Shown: positions 7,021 through 16,248, numbered from the stretch's first letter. The stretch is 64,000 nt of DNA from Berkiella_A sp050252335 (GCA_050252335.1 JBFWLB010000003.1:1-64000); one strand, 5' to 3'. The notes: a model not told the origin generated them from the letters alone. Numbers and translations are program-made.

Positions 7021-9850
7021 ATGGGGCATTAAAACACGGGTGCTATTTTTAACTTTAGTACCAACAATTACAATTTCAATCTTATTGAGTGCCTATTTCA
7101 CAAGTACACGTTTGCAAGATTTAGAAAAAGCACTTAGAAATAGGGGTTATGCAATCTCATTACAGCTAGCCCCTGCCAGTGAATATGGTGTCTTCTCAGG
7201 AAATACACATACCTTACAAAGAATTGCGAATGACGCCCTCTCTGAACCAGAAGTCCGTTCTGTATCTATTTTTAACAAAGATGGACGGCTACTCGCACAC
7301 TCAGGCCATGAACAAGAAACACCGATGAATATTCTCTCGGTTACCGATTTGTCGCATGGTATTACAATGGCAGATACAGGACACTCTCTACTTTTCACCA
7401 TCCCTGTCACCATTCGTGATGTAATTGTTGAAGACTTTGCTTACGCAGATTCAGCCTATGTCCAAGCAGAGAATCATGACAATGTCTTAGGATGGATCAG
7501 TTTAGAGCTTGGACGAATGACAACCACTATACGACAATACCAAGTGCTCTTCGCTTGTAGTGTCATCTTGTTAATTGGTCTAGCCATCAGTGGTTTCTTT
7601 GCTTATCGCATGGGACGAGATGTGACAAGACCTATTTTACATATCGCACATGCCGTTGAAAAAATTAAAAATGGTAATTTAGATACGCGTGTTTATACAA
7701 ATTCAAGGGGTGAACTTCGCCATTTAGAATCAGGTATTAATACCATGGCACAAGCCTTAAAAGCAGCACATGAAGAAATGCAGCAAAGTGTTGAGCAAGC
7801 TACTGCGGATCTACGTCAAACCCTTGAAACTATTGAAATCCAAAATATTGAATTGCAAATGGCTCGTAAAGAAGCAGAAACAGCCAGCCGAATCAAATCA
7901 GAGTTCCTCGCTAATATGAGTCATGAAATTAGAACACCGCTTAATGGTGTAATTGGATTTATTAATCTCCTAATAAAAACAAAACTAGACAATAGACAAA
8001 ATGATCACGTGCATACCATTCAAAAATCTGCACTTAATTTGCTATCAATCATTAACGATATTCTCGATTTTTCTAAAATTGAAGCAGGAAAATTAAAACT
8101 AGAATACATCCCTTTTAATGTAAGAGAATGCGTTGAAGATGCAATCACACTCATGGCACCCAATGCACATGAAAAAGGCTTAGAACTCATCCCCATTATT
8201 TATCAAGATGTTCCTGAGAAAATTATTGGCGATCATCTAAGAGTAAAACAAATTCTAACAAACCTTCTTAATAATGCGATAAAGTTTACAACAGAAGGTG
8301 ACGTTATTTTACGTGTCATGGTTGAGTCAGAAGAACCGCAAAATATCACATTGATGTTTAGAATATCTGACACAGGCATTGGTCTTGCTCCTGAAGAGCA
8401 GAAATTATTATTTAGGCCTTTTTCTCAAGCGGATGCCACAACTACACGTCAATTTGGTGGCACAGGTCTGGGTCTGGCTATTTCAAAACGCCTCGTAGAA
8501 GAAATGCAAGGTGAAATTAATGTTGAATCTTTACCTAATGAGGGAGCAACCTTTTGGTTTACTATTAAAGCACAACGCAATGAAAGCATTGAATTTCCCT
8601 TTAACCCACAACTTGAGGGTACGCATGTTTTACTCTATGACAAACACGAGAAAACACGTTTAAGCCTAAATCATATATTAAGTGCATGGGGCGTCCGTGT
8701 CACAGAAGTTGACGATCGCGATAAAATTGAAAAAACACTCCATCAATTTCATAATACAGCCAATAAAATACATATGGCCTTGATTGGCGTAAACCAACCT
8801 GATCCACAAAGTAATTTTATTGAAAATCTCATTAGAATTTCACGCGATAATTATGACTGCAAAGTAGGTGTTCTTGCCAATACAACAGATCAGAATATTT
8901 ATGACGACATCCATAATTCAGGAGCTGCCATTTGCTTAGCAAAACCTGTCAGACGACAATATTTACATGATGCATTAGTGACAGCATTGATTGAAAAAAA
9001 TAACATCATTGTCTCACAACGCGGAAATATGCCATCACCTGAACCTTATATCTCACCTACGCGCACAGATATTCATATACTTGCCGTGGATGATCACCCT
9101 TCCAATCTAAAACTTGTTGCAGCACTTTTAGAAAATATGGGCTTAAATGTAAAATGTGCAAAAAACGGGAAAGAAGCCCTAGAACATTTTAAGAATTATA
9201 CTTTTGATCTTATCTTAATGGATATACAAATGCCTGGTATGGACGGTATTGAAGTGACAAAGAATATTCGAAAAATGGAAAAAGCGGGTCAACATACACC
9301 AATTTTTGCACTCACTGCACATGCTTTAGCCACAGAGAAAGAAACAGTACTCTTTGCAGGAATGGATGGCTATTTAACAAAGCCTATTGATGAAAAAACT
9401 TTACAACAAGTCTTAATGCAATGGTCTCAAAAAAATCTTACACTCAAGAGCTTAGAAGTTAAAACATTAGCCATCGAAAACCAAGAGCCAATCATAGACT
9501 GGGAAAAATCATTAAAGCTTGCTGGCAATCAACCACAACTTGCAAAAGATATGTTAGTGAGTTTGGTAAAAGAACTCCCCATTGCACAAGAAGCTATTAA
9601 CCATGCTTATTCTGGCAATGACATGCTCGATCTTAGAAATGAAGTACATAGATTACATGGCGTATGCTGCTATTGTGGCGTTCCCTTATTAAGAAAAACA
9701 GTTGCTGCTTTTGAAAAAGCTGTTGCTTATAACGACAAGCAAGCCATTCAATTTCATATTGTTGAATTTAACAAAGAAGTGAACCGTATTCTAGACTTAA
9801 GCAAAACACATCCGATCTTTGAAACAGAAGAGGATGCAGCGCTTGTTTAG
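7013..9850 (+). CDS. barA: BarA/LetS-type hybrid sensor histidine kinase
   Basis: A 945-residue inner-membrane tripartite kinase. The start is GTG at 7013, with AAGGA at 7001-7005, overlapping the upstream gene. Order: TM1 (about residues 10-28), a periplasmic domain typical of BarA (ALRNRGYAISLQLAPASEYGVFSGN), TM2 (about 177-200), HAMP, HisKA with FLANMSHEIRTPLNG (His about 304), HATPase with N- and G-boxes (NLLNNAIKF, DTGIGL, GGTGLGLAIS), a degenerate receiver (about 540-650, LIGVNQPD in place of the phospho-Asp segment), a functional receiver (Asp about 736 in LILMDIQMPG) and an HPt domain (His about 882 in HRLHGVCC). In relatives this kinase drives the UvrY/LetA-CsrA switch; the cognate regulator is not in the window. 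The symbol follows E. coli; Legionella calls it letS. Confidence 0.93.
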   Translation: MREWGIKTRVLFLTLVPTITISILLSAYFTSTRLQDLEKALRNRGYAISLQLAPASEYGVFSGNTHTLQRIANDALSEPEVRSVSIFNKDGRLLAHSGHEQETPMNILSVTDLSHGITMADTGHSLLFTIPVTIRDVIVEDFAYADSAYVQAENHDNVLGWISLELGRMTTTIRQYQVLFACSVILLIGLAISGFFAYRMGRDVTRPILHIAHAVEKIKNGNLDTRVYTNSRGELRHLESGINTMAQALKAAHEEMQQSVEQATADLRQTLETIEIQNIELQMARKEAETASRIKSEFLANMSHEIRTPLNGVIGFINLLIKTKLDNRQNDHVHTIQKSALNLLSIINDILDFSKIEAGKLKLEYIPFNVRECVEDAITLMAPNAHEKGLELIPIIYQDVPEKIIGDHLRVKQILTNLLNNAIKFTTEGDVILRVMVESEEPQNITLMFRISDTGIGLAPEEQKLLFRPFSQADATTTRQFGGTGLGLAISKRLVEEMQGEINVESLPNEGATFWFTIKAQRNESIEFPFNPQLEGTHVLLYDKHEKTRLSLNHILSAWGVRVTEVDDRDKIEKTLHQFHNTANKIHMALIGVNQPDPQSNFIENLIRISRDNYDCKVGVLANTTDQNIYDDIHNSGAAICLAKPVRRQYLHDALVTALIEKNNIIVSQRGNMPSPEPYISPTRTDIHILAVDDHPSNLKLVAALLENMGLNVKCAKNGKEALEHFKNYTFDLILMDIQMPGMDGIEVTKNIRKMEKAGQHTPIFALTAHALATEKETVLFAGMDGYLTKPIDEKTLQQVLMQWSQKNLTLKSLEVKTLAIENQEPIIDWEKSLKLAGNQPQLAKDMLVSLVKELPIAQEAINHAYSGNDMLDLRNEVHRLHGVCCYCGVPLLRKTVAAFEKAVAYNDKQAIQFHIVEFNKEVNRILDLSKTHPIFETEEDAALV

Positions 9851-10264
9851 TAAAATGGTTTTTTAGCAAAATTCCTGATTCACCATGCGAATCATTTCTC
9901 TCACTGTTGTAAAGCTGACTCTTAATCACATTTTTGATTACACGACAAAGTTACTTTTTAACAGAATTTCCGATGAGCGTAGCGAATCAGTTTTCTCACT
10001 TTCGTAAAGGGAGACGCGCGTAGCGCAAGAGGGATTTAGTGGGAAAATCTTTGTTCGTGGCATAAATCCCCCTGGTGCTTCGCACCTTCCCACTTTACAA
10101 AGTGGGATTTTTATTCGCTTTGCGAATATTAAGAATCAACTTATAGTGCACTAAACATATTTGTGTAGAAGAGACAGCTGTTGTAAAGGGAGGCGCTTGC
10201 GTACATATCAGTGCGCGCCCCCATCAAAAAATGGGATATCCTATTCGCTTTGCGAATATTAAAA
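9851..10264. repeat. Gene-free stretch filled with MITE-like repeats
   Basis: No gene is visible. One element (9972-10132) opens with GATGAGCGTAGCGAAT and closes with ATTCGCTTTGCGAATATT. A second partial copy (10184-10262) has the same right end. A left-end fragment occurs at about 9892-9925. The full layout recurs at 28177-28346 (GATGAGCGCAGCGAAT, GTAAAG-GAGA, GCGCAAGAG-GATTTAG, ATAAATCCCCCT). The internal inverted repeats suggest nonautonomous, structured elements. Confidence 0.7.
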
Positions 10265-12064
10265 TTATATTTTTAGCTTTGAAAAATCAATATCAATAAA
10301 AGGCTCGCCTTCTTGCTTTGTAGCTCTCATTTTTATGGGCTCACTTATCACAAATGCATGTTTTGGATTAGAGCTACCATTGTCTTTAACTTTAGGTTTA
10401 GTTGATAAAAACATTGGTTTCTGATGTTCGAAATAATAACATAGAGCTGGATTTTCTTTTAAAGGGCTATTTAAAGGCAAGCCCTCAAAATAGTCTCTTG
10501 CACTTTTCTTTTGAAAATCTTTAGATACTGTGTCTGCCCTCTTTTCACTAAGCAACAAAGCTCTTTTTAGCTTTTGATTGATAACCGCATGATGGAGTGC
10601 AGATTTTCGAGAGCTAGAATTATCATCTCGTTTATTCATTTCATCGGCTTTCGCGATCTGCAATAAAGCTCTAAATTCAGCAATGCTATGCTTTCCTGCT
10701 GCACCTCTGCGAATTGCTTGTGACAAAGAACTTGCACTATATCTCTCTTTAATTTTCTCAAGATTCTCTATTCTCATTGCAAGACGCTGCTCCATATTGA
10801 AATATTTTTCACAAGCTTTAGACCACGTGGGGCCAAGAAGTGATATATTCAACATCTGATGATACACATACTCATCTTCTTTTAAATAGATAGCATCCAG
10901 TGCTTTTGATAACCCCTCACAAATCACCCATGTTACATGTGGTATCTTAGGCAGATTATCTATTGGGCAAATCGGCTTGAGAAGTGAAGAAAATTTCTGA
11001 TCAAATGCCATTTTTGATGATGCTTTCATCATATAATAGCTAAAAAACGCAACATGCTCTGACTTACTTGAAAGGTCTTTAAAAAAGACAGAGTAAATTG
11101 AAGCATCAATTTCTTGCTCAGCAAGTTTACGACTAAGCTTCTCTAAAAATTGATGCTGCATATCTATGCTATCAATATTGCCGCATATGATTATCAATTT
11201 ATGCGACTTTTGATCGTAGAACGCATCCAGATACAAAATATTTCCTTGTTCATGATTCAAATAAACCATAAACTGACGGCGCGCAATGAGCGATTTTGCA
11301 TAAAAAATATTATTCAATTCAATAGATAAATATTCTAAAACAGAATCATTTATTGAAGTTATTCTCACTAAAGCAGGATTCTCTTCTCCCACAACTTCGC
11401 CATTAAAAGCCAAATCAAATTGATTTGCTTCTGTCGTTCTGTTCTCGACCAGTGCACGCATCATCCCTAAACTGAGATGCGGCAACTTAAAATCCCCATA
11501 AAATACTGAGAACATTTCCAGATAATAGGTGCTGATTGTTTTTTTAAAATTTTGCAATGCTTTATCAAGCACCAAAGTCATAAAGTCTCTCTCATAGCTC
11601 CACATCCATTGTGTTCCTCCTTTAAGCATTAGACGAATGTATTCTTCATTTTTTTGAGGTGTTTTTGCATGGAGGGCAATAGAGTTCATCGCCAGATGCG
11701 TACTCAAAATGAGTAAAAATCCAATGATCAAATGATAATCTTTGTCATTTTGGAGAGATTTATTTTCTTGTGCTGCTTTCCCAAGAGACATCAATATATG
11801 GCTAACATTTTTATTAGCAAGACTCAATATCATATCGGCAGATATTTTTGATTTAGAGGCAGGGTTTTTAATATAATTTTTAAGCTTCAATACCTCATGA
11901 ACAATCCCCAAAATTGTCTTACGTGGTGCATTTACGCCTAATTCATCAAATTTATTGCTAACTTTAATATGGCCATATTTTTTCTCACAGAGACTCATAA
12001 TTCTATCAAATAACTGATTCTCAGCAGCCAATAATGCTCGTATTTTGTATGACATAGATTTCAC
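10265..12064 (-). CDS. Hypothetical protein, possible degenerate YopJ-like effector
   Basis: No confident family assignment for this 599-residue protein. There is no signal peptide or membrane segment. In the middle (about residues 260-350) the order RRQFMVYLN, then ILYLDAFYD, then DASIYSVFFKDLSSKSEHVAFFSYYMMK follows that of YopJ/HopJ-type acetyltransferases as I recall them. The catalytic His, Glu and Cys positions would read Gln, Asp and His, so such a protein would be inactive. A single ankyrin-like stretch (SALHHAVINQKLKRALLL) lies near residue 500. Start choice is uncertain: GTG at 12064 or ATG at 12055, both with poor ribosome binding sites. It lies 59 nt after acpS in the same direction and may ride on that operon. 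Confidence 0.65.
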   Translation of the reverse strand: MKSMSYKIRALLAAENQLFDRIMSLCEKKYGHIKVSNKFDELGVNAPRKTILGIVHEVLKLKNYIKNPASKSKISADMILSLANKNVSHILMSLGKAAQENKSLQNDKDYHLIIGFLLILSTHLAMNSIALHAKTPQKNEEYIRLMLKGGTQWMWSYERDFMTLVLDKALQNFKKTISTYYLEMFSVFYGDFKLPHLSLGMMRALVENRTTEANQFDLAFNGEVVGEENPALVRITSINDSVLEYLSIELNNIFYAKSLIARRQFMVYLNHEQGNILYLDAFYDQKSHKLIIICGNIDSIDMQHQFLEKLSRKLAEQEIDASIYSVFFKDLSSKSEHVAFFSYYMMKASSKMAFDQKFSSLLKPICPIDNLPKIPHVTWVICEGLSKALDAIYLKEDEYVYHQMLNISLLGPTWSKACEKYFNMEQRLAMRIENLEKIKERYSASSLSQAIRRGAAGKHSIAEFRALLQIAKADEMNKRDDNSSSRKSALHHAVINQKLKRALLLSEKRADTVSKDFQKKSARDYFEGLPLNSPLKENPALCYYFEHQKPMFLSTKPKVKDNGSSNPKHAFVISEPIKMRATKQEGEPFIDIDFSKLKI

Positions 12065-12123
12065 ATAGTAGAAAAAGAGGAACTGTATTCAATTTTTCTA
12101 TTTTTTTCAAGAAAAATTATAAT

Positions 12124-12531
12124 TTACAAGATAGATGTATTCGCAGAAGCACAAACAAGCACAACAAAAGCCAATGCATATTCTTGCTCATCAGACAAAG
12201 ATACTTGGATTGACTGAATATTATGGGCTTGAACGAAAGCCAGAGCTTTTCCTTCACATTCAATATAAGGCTGTCCAGAAGCATTATTCAATACACTGAT
12301 TTGATTAAAAGCCAAACCATCAGCAATACCAGTACCCAACGCTTTAGCAAAGGCCTCTTTTGCAGCAAATCGCTTGGCAATATACCCGACTAATTGAACT
12401 TCACTGGGTAAATGCATTTTTTCTTTATCCGACAGAATTCTATCAATAAATTTATTTTTATTGCTGTCTATATTTTTTTGAATACGAGGGACAGATACAA
12501 TATCTGTCCCAATGCCAAAAATATTTAGCAT
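12124..12531 (-). CDS. acpS: Holo-[acyl-carrier-protein] synthase
   Basis: A 135-residue 4'-phosphopantetheinyl transferase that activates acyl carrier protein using CoA. Family motifs are present: IFGIGTDIV with the Mg2+-binding Asp near residue 9, and RFAAKEAFAKALGTG near residues 54-68 with the second metal ligand (Glu) and the catalytic Lys region. Length is close to the usual 120-130 residues. It overlaps pdxJ by 7 nt. The pdxJ-acpS order is typical of gammaproteobacteria. Confidence 0.95.
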   Translation of the reverse strand: MLNIFGIGTDIVSVPRIQKNIDSNKNKFIDRILSDKEKMHLPSEVQLVGYIAKRFAAKEAFAKALGTGIADGLAFNQISVLNNASGQPYIECEGKALAFVQAHNIQSIQVSLSDEQEYALAFVVLVCASANTSIL

Positions 12532-13265
12532 AATCTGCCCATTTCCATGATATCCAATATTCTGCTTACCGCTTCATGCATGCCAGACAAAATAGCTTCA
12601 CCAACAATCGCATGCCCAATATTAAGCTCTTTAATTTGGGGGATTTTAGCAATCTCAAGTGTGTTACGATAATGTAACCCATGTCCTGCATGAACACGAA
12701 TACCCAAGCGCTCTGCAAATTCAGATGCTTTTTTGATATCATTTAATCTTTCTTCAGTCTCTTCTTTTGTTAAAGCATCCGCATAATGACCTGTGTGGAT
12801 TTCAATAATCCTCGCTCCTGCTTCAAAAGCGGCTTCAATCTGTTTGATGTTTGCATCAATAAACAATGATACTTTGATTTGATTTGCTTCTAAACTAGCA
12901 ATTGATTTTTTAATTGTATCAAAATGCGCAATGACGTCTAAACCACCTTCTGTTGTCAGCTCTTCTCTTTTTTCGGGAACCAAACAGCAATAAGCCGGTT
13001 TGATTTTCTGTGCAAACTCGATCATTTCAGGCGTATTGGCTATTTCTAAATTCAAATCAATTTCTAATACTTCTTTTAAAATTTCCACATCACGTTCTTG
13101 AATATGACGTCTGTCTTCACGCAAATGAACGGTAATTTGATGAGCGCCCGCTTCTTCTGCCATTAATGCAGCACGCACCGGATCAGGGTATTGTGTTTTT
13201 CTTGCTTGTCTTAAAGTTGCAACATGATCTACATTCACACCCAAACGTATCGCTTCAGTTCTCAT
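12525..13265 (-). CDS. pdxJ: Pyridoxine 5'-phosphate synthase
   Basis: A 246-residue TIM-barrel enzyme that condenses 1-deoxyxylulose 5-phosphate with 3-amino-2-oxopropyl phosphate in vitamin B6 synthesis. The signatures LGVNVDHVATLRQAR at the N-terminus, HLREDRRHIQ, EIHTGHYA and RVHAGHGLHYRNT are all seen, and length is standard. It overlaps recO by 11 nt and acpS by 7 nt, indicating translational coupling in the lepA-acpS operon. Confidence 0.97.
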   Translation of the reverse strand: MRTEAIRLGVNVDHVATLRQARKTQYPDPVRAALMAEEAGAHQITVHLREDRRHIQERDVEILKEVLEIDLNLEIANTPEMIEFAQKIKPAYCCLVPEKREELTTEGGLDVIAHFDTIKKSIASLEANQIKVSLFIDANIKQIEAAFEAGARIIEIHTGHYADALTKEETEERLNDIKKASEFAERLGIRVHAGHGLHYRNTLEIAKIPQIKELNIGHAIVGEAILSGMHEAVSRILDIMEMGRLC

Positions 13266-14016
13266 TATTTACACCCTCTTTTTCAATAATTTGTTGAAAA
13301 TCAGTCAGTAATTTTCTAGTTTTAAGTGTTCTTCCATCTAAATGATGCGCTATGGCACGGCGCATTAATTTTTTTGCTTCCATTAATTGCCTATCATCTT
13401 CAAATTGAGCCCCTCTTTTGAGTGCAATCAATGTTGCACCCGATACCACAACGCTGCTTTTTGACTGCGGCAATATCATCTGAGGGAAAAAACCAAGCCC
13501 TGGGTCATAACCATATAAAAGATCTTCTACGATAAGATCAGTTCTAGCATCTTTCTCAAAGTCTAAACCAAAACCTAAAATTTCTAATAACTGACACTCA
13601 AATCTTCGCAAAATAATCTGCAATGCTCTATCGTCATCATCACAATGGCTTAGCTGCTGAATAGTTTCATGATAATAGTGAAATAATTCTGGATGCGGAT
13701 CAGCTTTGTGTAATAAACTTAGTACCAATTCATTGACATACAATCCAATTAATACTGTTTTCCCTGATAGACTTGGTAAAATGCTTTGTGCTTCAAGTTG
13801 CACAACTGTTTTGACCTCGCCTCGCCCCCGCCAAGCAATATTGACTAAAATAAAAGGTTGCACAAGACCTCGCCATTTTGACTTTGGCCTTTTGGCACCT
13901 TTGGCCACACAGGCCGTCAATCCTGCATTCTGACTAAAGCATTCTAACAACACGCTGCTGTCTTGAAAGCGTCGACTGTGCAAAAAATAACCTAGCTGTA
14001 ATGTATCCGTACTCAG
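13255..14016 (-). CDS. recO: DNA repair protein RecO, with a probable CTG start
   Basis: RecO anneals single strands and loads RecA with RecR. Seen: LHSRRFQDSSVLLECF near the N-terminus, then a GAKRPKSKWRGLVQPF OB-fold segment and a helical C-terminal domain. The first conventional start is TTG at 13983, which would remove the first beta strand. The frame is open upstream to a CTG at 14014-14016 that overlaps era's TGA as CTGA, with GGAG seven bases upstream. This adds residues STDTLQLGYFL and gives 253 residues, matching the family's N-terminal layout (about 11 residues before the HSR motif in E. coli). I therefore place the start at the CTG, although a start at 13983 cannot be excluded. Confidence 0.85.
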   Translation of the reverse strand: MSTDTLQLGYFLHSRRFQDSSVLLECFSQNAGLTACVAKGAKRPKSKWRGLVQPFILVNIAWRGRGEVKTVVQLEAQSILPSLSGKTVLIGLYVNELVLSLLHKADPHPELFHYYHETIQQLSHCDDDDRALQIILRRFECQLLEILGFGLDFEKDARTDLIVEDLLYGYDPGLGFFPQMILPQSKSSVVVSGATLIALKRGAQFEDDRQLMEAKKLMRRAIAHHLDGRTLKTRKLLTDFQQIIEKEGVNNEN

Positions 14017-15014
14017 TTGTCATCTCCATAGCCAATCAAGTTTTGTAATAGATCAGCTTGTGTTGTCCAATTTGCTTTTACTTTTACCCATAATTTTAGA
14101 CAAACTTTTTTATCTAAAAACTTCTCTAATTCAAGACGTGCTTTTGTGCCTATTTGCTTAAGCATTGCTCCGTCTTTGCCTATCACAATATGCTTTTGTG
14201 CTTCACGTTCAACCCAAATAAGCGCATGAATATGTGTGGTGTTTTGTTTTACTTCACAATGCTCAATTTGAACAGCAAGCGAATAGGGGATCTCTTTTTC
14301 CAAATAAGTCATCAATCTTTCACGGATAAGCTCTGCCATATGAAAGCTATTACTCAAGTTACTAGACATGTCTTCAGGGAAATAAAAATGATCTTGAGGT
14401 AATTTTTCATCAATTGATTTCTCAAGGAAATTGAGTTGCTTATGCGTTAAGGCAGAAATAGGGATGATCTCTGCTTGTGGCGCTTTCTCTTTTAACATTT
14501 CTAAATAAGGCAGCAACTCTTCTTTTGATTTAATTTTATCAATTTTGTTCACAACGATGATGATTGGAACAGCTTGTTTGCTCAACAAACTCCACACTTT
14601 CTCATCTTCAAATGTCCATTTCATTGCTTCTACAACAAAAACAACTGCATTAACATCAATCAGCGCTTTTCTAGCCGATTGATTCATATATCGATTGATT
14701 GCTTTCTTTTCTGTAATATGAATACCAGGGGTATCAATCCAAACAATTTGTCTGTTACCAACTGTTTTAACACCTAAAATTTGACAACGTGTTGTCTGTG
14801 GCTTGTGAGAGGTAATGCTCACTTTTTTATTTAACATGCTATTTAGCAATGTAGATTTCCCCACATTGGGTCGTCCCATGACAGCAATAAAACCGCAGTA
14901 AGTAACTGCACTATCCATTTTCTCATATTGCTCAAGTAGATTAGGCAATTTTATTGGCATCATCAATGTTTCAGCTTTATCTTCATCTTTATCTAACATG
15001 ATATCTGTACTCAC
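14013..15014 (-). CDS. era: GTPase Era
   Basis: A ribosome-assembly GTPase that binds the 3' end of 16S rRNA. G1 (GRPNVGKST near residue 48), G3 (DTPG), G4 (NKID) and a C-terminal KH domain (HIVIGKDGAMLKQIG) are present. With the GTG start at 15014, which overlaps the rnc stop and has AGGTG five bases upstream, the product is 333 residues with a 32-residue N-terminal extension. The internal ATG at 14918 would give 301 residues, the E. coli length. The ribosome binding site favours the longer form. The rnc-era-recO order is conserved. Confidence 0.96.
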   Translation of the reverse strand: MSTDIMLDKDEDKAETLMMPIKLPNLLEQYEKMDSAVTYCGFIAVMGRPNVGKSTLLNSMLNKKVSITSHKPQTTRCQILGVKTVGNRQIVWIDTPGIHITEKKAINRYMNQSARKALIDVNAVVFVVEAMKWTFEDEKVWSLLSKQAVPIIIVVNKIDKIKSKEELLPYLEMLKEKAPQAEIIPISALTHKQLNFLEKSIDEKLPQDHFYFPEDMSSNLSNSFHMAELIRERLMTYLEKEIPYSLAVQIEHCEVKQNTTHIHALIWVEREAQKHIVIGKDGAMLKQIGTKARLELEKFLDKKVCLKLWVKVKANWTTQADLLQNLIGYGDDN

Positions 15015-15685
15015 TTCTTCACCTGCTCAAGAAATATTTTTGCAGCGCGCTGCTCTGCGATTCGACGGCTCTCACCGGATGCAACAATGGGATCATGCAG
15101 ACCTTCTACATACAGCTGTACACTAAAGATCTGTTCATGTTGAGGCCCTTCGATATTGATCACTTGGTACACAGGCAAAGATTTCTGTTGTGCTTGTAGC
15201 CACTCTTGCAAAACTGTTTTTGCATCTTTTTCAGGGGCAGTTTTCAACTCATTTTCAAGCTCATCTGCAAACCAAGTTTCTATTTTCTCTCTACATGCCA
15301 AATAGCCACCATCAAGATACAGAGCACCTAATAATGCCTCAAAGCAATTTGCTAAAATAGATTCACGACGAAAACCACCACTGAGCTTTTCGCCGGTGCC
15401 CAGTTGCAAATATTCGCCTAAGCCAAAATGACGCGCTTTTTCACCTAATGCTCTACCATTTACTAAGTTTGCTCTTCTGCGCGTCAATTCACCTTCTTTA
15501 GCATATGGAAATTTAAGATACAAAAGATCCGCGATAATGAAATTTAAGATGGCATCACCTAAATACTCTAGGCGCTCATTGTTTTTTGAATTCGCACTTT
15601 TATGCGTAAGGGCTTGCAACAACAATTTCTGATTTTCAAAAGAATATTGAATTTGCTTCTGTAAAGAACTAATTGATTTCATCAC
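15011..15685 (-). CDS. rnc: Ribonuclease III
   Basis: A 224-residue double-strand-specific endoribonuclease that processes rRNA precursors and mRNA. The catalytic signature ERLEYLGDAILNF lies near residues 38-50, the second acidic cluster is at NCFEALLGALYLDGG, and the C-terminal double-stranded RNA-binding domain (about residues 150-224, ASGESRRIAEQRAAKIFL) is complete. It shares one base with the upstream DUF4845 gene and overlaps era. Confidence 0.97.
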   Translation of the reverse strand: MMKSISSLQKQIQYSFENQKLLLQALTHKSANSKNNERLEYLGDAILNFIIADLLYLKFPYAKEGELTRRRANLVNGRALGEKARHFGLGEYLQLGTGEKLSGGFRRESILANCFEALLGALYLDGGYLACREKIETWFADELENELKTAPEKDAKTVLQEWLQAQQKSLPVYQVINIEGPQHEQIFSVQLYVEGLHDPIVASGESRRIAEQRAAKIFLEQVKK

Positions 15686-16044
15686 TACTCAACTAAAACG
15701 ACCTCATTAAATTTAACCACTGCATCTACATTAAACATAACATGCACTCTTACCTCATAATCCATAGATAAATACATTTTTCCATCACGTTTATCTACAT
15801 CCAAATCCGTTGCTTTTACATTTTTGATATTATTAACCTGGAACCGTCTTAACAATAAATCTCTGATTTTTCCTGTACTTTGCGTTTTAATATCTGGTTG
15901 TTTCGCTAAATCTTGCAAAGATTTTTTGATTGTTAAATGCTCTAAATACGGTGGAGCCAAAGTAAACCCTAAAGTACCGACAAAAATCAGTATACAAGCA
16001 AAAAACAAAATCTGTATGAATGACATTCCTTTCTGATGTTTCAT
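15685..16044 (-). CDS. DUF4845 family membrane protein
   Basis: A 119-residue protein with a pilin-like N-terminus (KGMSFIQILFFACILIFVGTLGF) containing one transmembrane helix, then a soluble domain with PPYLEHLTIKKSLQDL and VDAVVKFNEVVLVE. This matches the DUF4845 family usually found between lepB and rnc in gammaproteobacteria. Function is unknown. It is separated from lepB by 235 nt that contain a palindromic repeat. Confidence 0.88.
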   Translation of the reverse strand: MKHQKGMSFIQILFFACILIFVGTLGFTLAPPYLEHLTIKKSLQDLAKQPDIKTQSTGKIRDLLLRRFQVNNIKNVKATDLDVDKRDGKMYLSMDYEVRVHVMFNVDAVVKFNEVVLVE

Positions 16045-16092
16045 TATTTATCCCTATTATAATGTTTCGCTGATTCTATCATGTACTTATCT

Positions 16093-16248
16093 AACCTCAC
16101 CCGCCCTACGGGCACCCTCTCCTGTCAACAGGAGAGGGAAAGTGCCACATCATTATTCCTTAAAAAACATCAAACAATTACATGTTATGTACTTGCTCGT
16201 CCCTCTCCTAATTTTAGGAGAGGGTGGCTGAAAGCCGGGTGAGGTTAA
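16093..16248. repeat. Composite palindromic element between lepB and DUF4845 gene
   Basis: The ends TAACCTCACCCG and CGGGTGAGGTTA are inverted repeats about 156 bp apart. Inside lie four hairpins: GCCC-TAC-GGGC, CCTCTCCTGT/ACAGGAGAGG, CCTCTCCTAA/TTAGGAGAGG and GGCT-GAA-AGCC. Related units occur at 17130, 40638 and 48210. It looks like a BIME/MITE-type element inserted within an operon, where it could affect mRNA processing. Confidence 0.75.

Noticed and set aside
7147..7413. A minus-strand open frame inside the hybrid kinase gene
   Set aside because: The kinase reading is continuous and matches its family through this part; the antisense frame resembles nothing.
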